Source of the DNA: an uncultured Collinsella sp.
GTDB taxonomy: Bacteria; Actinomycetota; Coriobacteriia; Coriobacteriales; Coriobacteriaceae
NCBI GenBank assembly: GCA_900552735.1
Contig: USBA01000030.1
Span: forward strand, 1-13,834
Length of the DNA stretch: 13,834 nucleotides
Reading direction: 5' to 3'
The notes beneath the pieces were generated by a model. It ran no database searches. It was given only the letters and a program-made list of their open reading frames with translations, and was not told where the DNA came from. Position numbers and translations under genes: made by a program. How positions within the stretch are numbered: the first letter of the stretch is position 1; each line of letters starts with the position of its first letter. This document shows, in pieces, positions 1 to 5,690 of this stretch.

Positions 1-1388
1 GCCATGGCCTTATCTTGCAGGCTTTCAAGCTGTTGCAGGGCCTCGGATAGGCCTGTTTCGGTCCTGTTGATCATGCAATAGGTGCTCATCGTGTGCCTAA
101 GGCTGTGTGTCAGGCGTTCGGCATCTGTTGTGGCAATGCCGTACTGGGGGAGGGTGATATCCGCCTTCAGGGCTGCCTCAGGCTCCTTCTGCGCTGCAAG
201 GGCTGCCGATGCGCCCGCGACGCGCCCGAACACGATGCCGTTGGCGCTTGACAAGCCACCAATGCGGTCGGCGCCGTGCATGCCGCCTGTCGCCTCGCCG
301 CAAGCGTAGAGGCCCTCAACGCCCGTGTGCGCGGTCTTATCGATCTTGATGCCGCCGTTAGCGGCGTGGGCATACATCGCAACGCGCATCTCGTCGGTCG
401 GCGCGATGCCGTGCTCGTCTTGCAGCCAGGTGGCAAAGGTCTGCACAAACTCTGGGACATCCTCGCGGGGGAAGTCGTAGTGGAGTGCCAGGCCTTCGGC
501 ACCTGCCTGTTCGATGACGAGATCGATAGCGCGGGAGGCCAAGCGTGACGTGAAGGGACCATATCCAGAGCGCTGCTCGAGCAGGTCGTCCAGCTTGTCG
601 TCGGCAATATCTACCGGCTGGTCTACATGCACGTAGCGCCAGGTTTTCTCGTTGAAGACCAAGTTACGCCTGGGCTCGATGAAGCCAGGCATCATCTGCA
701 TGAACTCTATATTAGTAAGTGTTGCGCCGTGCGCCAGTGCGATGGCCTGCGAGGAGCTGAGCACATCAGCCGACGTAAGGCTGCGCTCGAACAGGCCGCC
801 TGTGCCACCGGCTGCGATGATCGTGGCCTTGGCAGCAAAGGGCACGATTCGATTTTCGGTAAGGTCGTAGAGTACGGTTCCGGTTATTCTGCCGTTCGTG
901 TCCTCAACAAGGTCGATAAGCTCATGGCGGGGGAGCAGGCAAATGCCGAGCGACTCGATCCAGGTCGTCAGAGCGTCCTCAAGGGGCTTGCGGGTGAGGC
1001 CGCGCCACATGCGCGTCTTGTGGTCAAAGCAGGGGATAAATTGCTTTTGTTGAGCACTCTTGGCGCTTTGCGGACGCTGGAGCTCAACGCCCAGGTCTTG
1101 CTCGAGCCAGTCAATCGCTTGGGGAATGCCGTGGACGAACGTTTGGACGAGTTCGGGGTCGGCAACGCCGCCGCCGACGGCCAGGATGGTGTCGATGAGG
1201 TCCTGCTCGTCGTCTTCGTCGACGGGACCGATGAGGCCGAGGCCCCAGGTACCCAGGAAGAAGCTCGATCCACTCATGGTCTTGCCGGCGCTTGCCACAG
1301 TGACGGTTGCACCCGTGCGTGCCGCTTCGATGGCGGCACAAAGGCCCGCAATGCCAGATCCAATTACCAGTACATCAGTCGATTCCAT
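1..1388 (-). CDS. FAD-binding flavoprotein, fumarate reductase / L-aspartate oxidase fold (C-terminus outside window)
   Basis: The frame is open from the ATG at 1386-1388 to the window edge, giving 462 complete codons with no stop. The start is preceded by a ribosome-binding site (GAAAGGAA, about 4 bases away). The N-terminus VLVIGSGIAGLCAAIEAA is a dinucleotide-binding Rossmann motif (GxGxxG at residues 10-15). An internal AAGGTGGLFE, a GPFTSRLASRAID stretch resembling the catalytic-arginine region of L-aspartate oxidase, and a C-terminal GLYACGEATGGMHGADR glycine-rich FAD loop place it in the succinate dehydrogenase / fumarate reductase / NadB flavoprotein superfamily. It therefore probably oxidises or reduces a small dicarboxylate-like substrate with bound FAD. 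The usual QFHPT motif of FrdA, SdhA and NadB reads QMMPG here, so a standard fumarate reductase or aspartate oxidase role is doubtful and the substrate cannot be named. No signal peptide is visible. It is read in the same direction as the GGGtGRT gene but is separated from it by a terminator. Confidence 0.85.
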   Translation of the reverse strand, partial: MESTDVLVIGSGIAGLCAAIEAARTGATVTVASAGKTMSGSSFFLGTWGLGLIGPVDEDDEQDLIDTILAVGGGVADPELVQTFVHGIPQAIDWLEQDLGVELQRPQSAKSAQQKQFIPCFDHKTRMWRGLTRKPLEDALTTWIESLGICLLPRHELIDLVEDTNGRITGTVLYDLTENRIVPFAAKATIIAAGGTGGLFERSLTSADVLSSSQAIALAHGATLTNIEFMQMMPGFIEPRRNLVFNEKTWRYVHVDQPVDIADDKLDDLLEQRSGYGPFTSRLASRAIDLVIEQAGAEGLALHYDFPREDVPEFVQTFATWLQDEHGIAPTDEMRVAMYAHAANGGIKIDKTAHTGVEGLYACGEATGGMHGADRIGGLSSANGIVFGRVAGASAALAAQKEPEAALKADITLPQYGIATTDAERLTHSLRHTMSTYCMINRTETGLSEALQQLESLQDKAM

Positions 1389-1572
1389 CGGATTCCTTTC
1401 TCGTCCGGCGCATTGTCGCACGGGTGATCGGCAATGGGGCCGCAAAGACCCGGCAAATCGGTAAAGGGCAAATATGGCAGGTGGGCGTCATGGACGCTCT
1501 GACGCTCCATCTCATCACATCTTGCATTTCGCCCCAGCTGATATATCGGCATTAGCTACCCTGCGCCAGCGC

Positions 1573-1609
1573 AAACAAAAAGAGCCGCTACCCGGGGGGT
1601 TAACGGCTC
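1573..1609 (-). terminator. Rho-independent terminator after the GGGtGRT gene
   Basis: Read on the minus strand, GAGCCG and CGGCTC pair across an inner ACCC/GGGT stem, followed immediately by TTTTTGTTT. It lies 35 bases past the GGGtGRT stop codon and closes the scaffold/GGGtGRT unit, so the flavoprotein downstream probably has its own promoter in the 184 bases between here and its start. I saw no strong -35/-10 pair in those bases. Confidence 0.85.
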
Positions 1610-1644
1610 CAAAGCTCAACTATCTGAGCATCGCGCGGGCGCGA

Positions 1645-2649
1645 TTAGGCCTTGAGGGCCTCCTCGACGGCGACAGCGCAGGCGACGGTGGCACCGACCA
1701 TGGGGTTGTTGCCCATGCCGATGAGGCCCATCATGTCGACGTGCGCAGGCACGGAGGAAGAACCGGCGAACTGGGCGTCGGAGTGCATACGGCCCATGGT
1801 GTCGGTCATGCCGTAAGAGGCAGGGCCGGCGCCCATGTTGTCCGGGTGCAGGGTACGGCCAGTGCCGCCACCAGAAGCGACGGAGAAGTACTTCTTGCCA
1901 GCCTCGAGGCGCTCCTTCTTGTAGGTGCCAGCGACGGGGTGCTGGAAGCGGGTGGGGTTGGTGGAGTTACCGGTGATCGAGATGTCGACGTTCTCGTGCC
2001 ACATGATGGCAACGCCCTCGCGGACGTCGTCGGAGCCGTAGCAGTTAACGGCAGCGCGGGGACCATCGGAGTAGGGGATGGTCTCGACGACCTTGAGCTC
2101 GCCCGTGTAGTAGTCGAACTGGGTCTTCACATAGGTGAAGCCGTTGATACGGGCGATGATCTGGGCGGCGTCCTTGCCCAGACCGTTGAGGATAACGCGC
2201 AGCGGCTTCTTGCGAGCCTTGTTGGCGTTCAGAGCCAGGCCGATAGCGCCCTCGGCGGCAGCGAAGGACTCGTGGCCGGCTAGGAAGGCGAAGCACTCGG
2301 TGTCGTCGGAGAGCAGCATAGCGCCCAGGTTGCCGTGGCCCAGACCGACCTTGCGGTCCTCGGCGACGGAGCCGGGAACGGTGAAGGCCTGGATGCCCTC
2401 GCCGATGATGGCGGCAGCCTCAGAAGCGGACTTGGCGCCACGCTTGACAGCGAGAGCGCAGCCGAGGGTGTAGGCCCACTCGGCGTTCTGGAAGGCGATG
2501 GACTGGGTGTTGTTGACGATCTCACGCGGGTTGAAGCCCTTGTCGGTGCAGATCTGCAGAGCTTCCTCGAGGGAGGCGATGCCGTTGTCGGCGAGGCACT
2601 TGTTGATCTTGTCAGCGCGGCGCTCGTAACCTTCGAACGTAACAGTCAT
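1645..2649 (-). CDS. GGGtGRT-family protein of unknown function
   Basis: This 334-residue protein starts at an ATG with an AGGGAGG site about 8 bases upstream, 18 bases after the stop of the scaffold gene, so the two are almost certainly co-transcribed. The motif SVASGGGTGRTLHPDN at residues 257-271 (GGGTGRT at 260-266) is the signature that names the GGGtGRT family. The C-terminus is glycine- and methionine-rich (MGRMHSDAQFAGSSS, then GLIGMGNNPMVGA). Cysteines are at 18, 34, 64, 119, 203 and 324. No signal peptide or membrane segment is seen, so it is probably cytosolic. The family has no established biochemical role that I know of. Its position directly behind a NifU-like scaffold suggests a job in Fe-S or metal-cofactor metabolism, but that is inference only. 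Confidence 0.9.
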   Translation of the reverse strand: MTVTFEGYERRADKINKCLADNGIASLEEALQICTDKGFNPREIVNNTQSIAFQNAEWAYTLGCALAVKRGAKSASEAAAIIGEGIQAFTVPGSVAEDRKVGLGHGNLGAMLLSDDTECFAFLAGHESFAAAEGAIGLALNANKARKKPLRVILNGLGKDAAQIIARINGFTYVKTQFDYYTGELKVVETIPYSDGPRAAVNCYGSDDVREGVAIMWHENVDISITGNSTNPTRFQHPVAGTYKKERLEAGKKYFSVASGGGTGRTLHPDNMGAGPASYGMTDTMGRMHSDAQFAGSSSVPAHVDMMGLIGMGNNPMVGATVACAVAVEEALKA

Positions 2650-2667
2650 AGTTATTTCCCTCCCTTT

Positions 2668-3402
2668 CTACTCGTGAACCGGGAACACGCTGGCGACGGA
2701 GTGAGTCTCCTCGTCGGTGCGCGGGTCGATGTACTTGGCAGCGTTCTCCCACTGACCATAGTGGCCCATAGCGCCAGCGATGGCCTCCTCGGGGGTCTTG
2801 CCGGCCTTGACGGCGTCGGTGAACTTGCCGAGGTTCAGGAACTCGAATGCGATGATCTCGTTCTTGTCGTTGAGGGCCATGCGGGTGACGTAGCCCTGAG
2901 CGAGCTCGAGGTAACGAGCGCCCTTGGCCTTGGTGCCGAACATGGTGCCGACCTGAGAGCGAAGGCCCTTGCCGAGGTCGTCGAGGGAGGCGCCCACGGG
3001 CAGGCCGCCCTCGGAGAACGCGGTCTGGCTGCGGCCGTAAACGATCTGCAGGAAGATCTCGCGCATAGCAACGTTGATGGCGTCGCAGACGAGGTCGGTG
3101 TTGAGGGCCTCGAGGATGGTCTTGCCGGGAAGGATCTCGGAAGCCATGGCGGCGGAGTGGGTCATGCCCGAGCAGCCGATGGTCTCAACGAGGGCCTCCT
3201 CGATGATGCCGTCCTTGACGTTCAGCGTGAGCTTGCAGGCGCCCTGCTGAGGTGCGCACCAACCCACACCGTGCGTAAGACCGGAGATGTCGGAAATCTC
3301 CTTAGCCTGGACCCACTTGCCCTCCTCGGGGATGGGTGCGGGGCCGTGGTATGCACCCTTGGCAACGGGGCACATGTTCTCCACTTCCTGTGAGTACTGC
3401 AT
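2668..3402 (-). CDS. NifU-like Fe-S cluster assembly scaffold protein
   Basis: I place the start at the ATG at 3400-3402 (MQYSQEVENMCPVAKG), giving 244 residues, because GAGAGGAGAGG lies directly upstream. The open frame continues to 3684, but that extension reads through probable promoter DNA and shows no family-like sequence. The protein resembles the NifU/IscU N-terminal fold. Cysteines at 49, 56, 77 and 106 (VGWCAPQQGACKL, ETIGCSGMTHSA, TDLVCDAI) are candidates for cluster binding, with an extra one at residue 11. It is longer than IscU or SufU and differs clearly from the SufU encoded at 5268-5690, so it is a second, specialised scaffold-like protein and not the SUF scaffold. It is the first gene of a two-gene unit with the GGGtGRT gene, which points to a shared task. 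Which target it serves is unknown. Confidence 0.85.
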   Translation of the reverse strand: MQYSQEVENMCPVAKGAYHGPAPIPEEGKWVQAKEISDISGLTHGVGWCAPQQGACKLTLNVKDGIIEEALVETIGCSGMTHSAAMASEILPGKTILEALNTDLVCDAINVAMREIFLQIVYGRSQTAFSEGGLPVGASLDDLGKGLRSQVGTMFGTKAKGARYLELAQGYVTRMALNDKNEIIAFEFLNLGKFTDAVKAGKTPEEAIAGAMGHYGQWENAAKYIDPRTDEETHSVASVFPVHE

Positions 3403-3561
3403 GCCTCTCCTCTCTATCGTGTTGGCGTCCCGTCTGGGGGTCGTGGCTGGCGATTGCCGGGCGACCCTTCGAAAGGGACATGACATGCAGCCCCTATAAT
3501 ACCGCGAAATGCACGGAATATTCGGCGAACGGCTCAGTTTTCGTAGCGAGAAGCGCGGAAC

Positions 3562-3592
3562 TTTCAATTGAAACGATTTAACTAAACTGTTT
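3562..3592. promoter_or_regulatory. Two adjacent palindromes, possible operator
   Basis: TTTCAATTGAAA at 3562-3573 is a perfect 12-base palindrome. It runs directly into an imperfect 22-base dyad at 3571-3592, AAACGATTTA-AC-TAAACTGTTT, whose arms match at 8 of 10 positions. The AT-rich setting between divergent genes fits a regulator binding site. No cognate regulator is encoded nearby and no promoter overlaps it clearly. Confidence 0.35.
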
Positions 3593-3732
3593 GTGGTTGT
3601 GCGGTCCGTTGAAGGAGCTCGGTTGTGGTCAAGCTTTTGGCAAGACAGCGTTGCTTGACCTGTGGCTATATTGCCGTTCGCCATCGGTTTGCCGCCTTTT
3701 ACCGTCGACGGGTGCCATTTTGCGTGAATGTT

Positions 3733-3761
3733 TTGATGGCACGTTTCAATCGTGATGTATT
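3733..3761 (+). promoter_or_regulatory. Candidate promoter of the RAYT-like gene
   Basis: TTGATG (3733-3738) and TGTATT (3756-3761) are separated by 17 bases, and the -10 ends 33 bases before the ATG at 3795. Each hexamer matches the sigma-70-type consensus only partly (4 of 6). The right arm of the GTGCCAT/ATGGCAC inverted repeat overlaps the -35. Confidence 0.4.
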
Positions 3762-3794
3762 GGATGGTAAGCAGATCCCGGCGAAGGGAGCGCC

Positions 3795-4430
3795 ATGCAG
3801 CGCGTTTGGAAAACGATCACCGGTTTTTACCATGTTTGTGCCCGCGGTATGGGCGGGCAGTTGATCTTTGAGAGCGACGAGGACCGGTGGGAGTTTTTGG
3901 AACTGATGCGCGACTGCTGCCGCGATGCCCAGGTGACGATTGTGGCGTGGTGTCTCATGAGTGACTACGTGGATCTGGTGCTTTTGGATTACGAGGACAA
4001 AATGAGCGCTGCTATGCAGCGGCTACTGTTGACGTATGCTCGTCGGTTCAATAAGCGTACCGGGCGCGCGGGCTGCCTATTTCGTGAGCGTTTTGAGCGC
4101 CGCTCGCTCGATACCGACTGGCAGGTGGTGGAGGCTATTCGCTCCGTGTACGCTAATCCGCAGGAGGCGGGCATTAGCCTAATCGAGCGTTATCCCTGGA
4201 GCGGCTTTGCGGAGCATCTGCGCGCTTACGACAGTGATGCGGCAGATGTCACGAGGGGATTTTCCGATCCTTCTTGTGCGCTTGAGCTATTTGGTTCTGC
4301 CGAGGGCTTTATTGCCTATTCGCTCGCGATGCCCGACGGCGGCGAACCGGTGCTGTGCGATATGAAAGAGACGGAGTGGGAACGCCACGCCTTTGCCGAA
4401 GAGCCTCGGGGCTCCGCTCCACGGGGTTAA
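3795..4430 (+). CDS. RAYT-like (REP-associated tyrosine transposase) protein, catalytic residues lost
   Basis: This 211-residue protein starts at an ATG preceded by GAAGGGAG. Its outline is that of Y1/RAYT single-strand transposases: YHVCARGMGGQLIFESDED (residues 12-30), AWCLM (51-55), a TYARRFNKRTGRAG helix (80-93), LFRERF (95-100), AIRSVYANPQEAG (114-126) and YPWSGF (133-138). These proteins normally use an HUH pair (as in NHVHLL) and a nucleophilic tyrosine in a D-Y context. Here the HUH position reads SDYVDLVL (Y58, D60) and the D-Y position reads D-W (W109), so both catalytic elements appear replaced. The frame ends abruptly at 4430, and the helix-turn-helix domain usual at the C-terminus continues in another frame (see 4393-4596). 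It may be a decaying transposase, or a protein retained for DNA binding without catalysis. Family assignment is fairly secure; inactivity is inferred. Confidence 0.75.
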   Translation: MQRVWKTITGFYHVCARGMGGQLIFESDEDRWEFLELMRDCCRDAQVTIVAWCLMSDYVDLVLLDYEDKMSAAMQRLLLTYARRFNKRTGRAGCLFRERFERRSLDTDWQVVEAIRSVYANPQEAGISLIERYPWSGFAEHLRAYDSDAADVTRGFSDPSCALELFGSAEGFIAYSLAMPDGGEPVLCDMKETEWERHAFAEEPRGSAPRG

Positions 4431-4596
4431 AGCCGCACCGCCGGCGCGGCGCGATGCCGTTATCGTTGGATTGCGCGATGCCGGATTTACGGTGCGTCAG
4501 ATTGAGCACTATACCGGGATTGGCAAAAGTACGGTTTCTCGTATTGTGCGGACCCGCACGGGGACGGCGATGCGGGCTGGCGGAAACGTGATGTAG
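4393..4596 (+). pseudogene. Out-of-frame helix-turn-helix tail of the RAYT-like gene
   Basis: In the frame one base off the upstream gene, about 60 residues read RRDAVIVGLRDAGF, then VRQIEHYTGIGKSTVSRIV. This matches the C-terminal helix-turn-helix that typically ends RAYT-type transposases of this kind (R-x-I-x-x-x-TGI-x-x-x-x-V-x-R). The two frames overlap between 4393 and 4430. The family-like sequence switches frames around 4390-4405, so a single-base indel probably split one gene of about 267 codons. No classical slippery heptamer is visible. The frame could start at TTG 4393, but no good ribosome-binding site precedes it. It is most likely a fragment, although a separately translated small DNA-binding protein cannot be excluded. 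Confidence 0.65.
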
Positions 4597-4756
4597 GGCT
4601 GCCTGTGCACCGCGGCTGGGGTCGTTCATGCGCCGCAACCTGCGTTCTAAATGCTTGGTACGCTGACTGCACTTCTTGATATGCATAGAACGATTGCCGT
4701 CTTGCATAAAAATACGGCTCAGTCCGGTTTTACCCGCGCCTACCCCCGTCCACACC

Positions 4757-4780
4757 GTGCAAAAAGCGGAGTTTTCAGCA
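4757..4780 (-). repeat. Palindromic repeat, copy 1
   Basis: Read on the minus strand, this 24-base element begins TGCTGAAAACTC and ends in TTTTTGCAC. Its first 12 bases are identical to those of copy 2 at 4967-4990, which lies on the plus strand. The outer GTGC and GCA arms flank a 17-base centre. The two copies face each other about 190 bases apart, just downstream of the RAYT-like gene. Confidence 0.6.
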
Positions 4781-4962
4781 TCGTGGTGCTGTCGGCACCG
4801 CCGTAATCTTGAAATATATGGGTCCCGAAGCCATTTATGCCTGCCGATGTGCCTCCAAAGCGCATGCTTGTGACCCCTGAGACCACTATGCTTGTTCTAA
4901 AACGATATAAAAGGGTGCCTGGAGACGTTGATTAACGCTTTCAATGCGTATACACGCAACTT

Positions 4963-4993
4963 GGCGTGCTGAAAACTCGCAAAAATGCACGCC
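4963..4993 (+). repeat. Palindromic repeat, copy 2 (hairpin)
   Basis: GGCGTGC (4963-4969) and GCACGCC (4987-4993) form a perfect 7-base stem around a 17-base loop that starts TGAAAACTCGC. The core at 4967-4990 shares the 12-mer TGCTGAAAACTC and the end TGCAC with copy 1 in inverted orientation. There is no following T-tract, so it does not look like a terminator. It resembles a repetitive extragenic palindrome. Confidence 0.6.
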
Positions 4994-5193
4994 GCACCCT
5001 ATGGGACCCGTCTGTGGCGGGCGCGAAGCGAACCGGAGCCCAGCAGGACGGGGCATGGGGCGTTGCTTGGGGTGCCCGTGGCTCTGTCGCTAGCCGTTGG
5101 CACTGTGGAAAACGTCCGTGTTTGCGGCTGGCTGTTCGGTAAATGACAGGGCGAGCGCCGGACGCGCGAACTTTGTGTGTCCGAGGCGTTATG

Positions 5194-5227
5194 AAAAAGC
5201 CGAGCCGCCCGTATTGGGCGGCTCGGC
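5194..5227 (-). terminator. Rho-independent terminator of the suf operon
   Basis: GCCGAGCCGCCC (5199-5210) and GGGCGGCTCGGC (5216-5227) form a perfect 12-base stem with a 5-base loop. On the minus strand it is followed by TTTTT. It lies 40 bases past the sufU stop codon. Confidence 0.93.
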
Positions 5228-5267
5228 AATCAAACCCTTTGATCTGGGGCATCCGCTTCTGGCTAGT

Positions 5268-5690
5268 TTACCCTTCGAGCATACCGTCGAGGGTGCGCCA
5301 GGCGAGCTCGGCGCATTTGACGCGGGCGGGCATGTGCGAGATGTCCTGGAGCTGGGCGGCCTCGTCCAGGTCTTCCAGGTCTTCCTCGGAGAGCTGCTCG
5401 CCACGGATCATGGCGAGGAAAAGCCCTGCCAGACGACGAGCCTCCTCGACCGTCTCGCCGGTGATGAGATCGGCCATGATGTCGGCGCTGGCCTGGCTGA
5501 TGGCACAACCGTGACCGGTAAAGGAGGCCTCCTCGATCACGCCGTTTTCGACACGCAGCTGCAAGGTGAGCTCGTCGCCGCAGCTGGGGTTGATGCCGTC
5601 GTGCTCGTGCGTGGGGGCATCCATCTCGTACTTATAGTCGGGATGCGAGTTGTGCTCCATAAACGTGGTGGAGGTGTACAGATTACCCAT
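5268..5690 (-). CDS. sufU: SufU-type Fe-S / sulfur-transfer scaffold
   Basis: This 140-residue protein matches SufU in length and motifs: NPSCGDEL with C37 and D39, GHGCAISQAS with C62, and RVKCAELAW with C126. In SufU proteins the three cysteines and the aspartate bind zinc, and one cysteine accepts sulfur from SufS. The region between C62 and C126 holds the acidic SEEDLEDLDE stretch, the kind of insertion that separates SufU from IscU. I choose the ATG at 5688-5690 (MGNLYTS), which overlaps the end of sufS by 8 bases and has GGAG about 8 bases upstream. The frame stays open to 5783, but that part lies inside sufS. It is the last gene of the operon, followed by a strong terminator. It probably accepts persulfide from SufS and passes it to SufBCD. 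Confidence 0.95.
   Translation of the reverse strand: MGNLYTSTTFMEHNSHPDYKYEMDAPTHEHDGINPSCGDELTLQLRVENGVIEEASFTGHGCAISQASADIMADLITGETVEEARRLAGLFLAMIRGEQLSEEDLEDLDEAAQLQDISHMPARVKCAELAWRTLDGMLEG

Larger units (their letters stand above)
3403..3794. other. Divergent intergenic region with dyads
   Basis: These 392 bases lie between the start of the scaffold gene (minus) and the RAYT-like gene (plus). I see no convincing gene. They contain a TATTAT on the minus strand (3496-3501) that could be the -10 of the scaffold operon, although its -35 is poor. They also hold a near-palindrome CCCTTCGAAAGGG (about 3465-3477), a pair of adjacent dyads at 3562-3592, and a GTCAAGC/GCTTGAC inverted repeat (3628-3634 and 3653-3659). 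A further inverted repeat, GTGCCAT/ATGGCAC (3712-3718 and 3736-3742), spans the candidate promoter of the RAYT-like gene. A 79-codon open frame at 3625-3864 has no coding features that I recognise. Confidence 0.5.
4597..5193. other. Long intergenic region with repeats, no convincing gene
   Basis: These roughly 600 bases lie between the RAYT-like gene and the suf terminator. Short open frames occur on both strands but none has recognisable protein features or a good start. The stretch holds two related 24-base palindromic repeats in opposite orientation (4757-4780 and 4967-4990), possibly a third degenerate copy at 5108-5127, a small GGTGC/GCACC hairpin (about 4785-4799), and a TGCGT/ACGCA hairpin near 4944-4957. 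An ATGCTTGT direct repeat (around 4863 and 4888) is followed by an AT-rich ACGATATAAAA. I see no tRNA, rRNA or CRISPR structure. A small RNA is possible but unsupported. Confidence 0.5.

Noticed and set aside
3403..3684. Upstream extension of the scaffold gene (94 more codons)
   Set aside because: The ATG at 3400-3402 has a strong ribosome-binding site. The extension crosses a probable promoter and dyads and does not look like family sequence.
3625..3864. Plus-strand frame of 79 codons before the RAYT-like gene
   Set aside because: It overlaps the well-supported start of the RAYT-like gene in another frame and shows no protein features.
4393..4430. Programmed ribosomal frameshift in the RAYT-like gene
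   Set aside because: Some transposases do this, but no X-XXY-YYZ type slippery site or clear stimulatory hairpin is present in the overlap. An indel is simpler.
4309..4755. Minus-strand frame of 148 codons
   Set aside because: Arginine-rich composition, opposite two plus-strand frames with recognised motifs, and no ribosome-binding site or domain.
4597..5193. Possible CRISPR array, tRNA or attachment site
   Set aside because: There are no regularly spaced repeats, no cloverleaf and no tRNA-end duplication. Only the inverted palindromic pair stands out.
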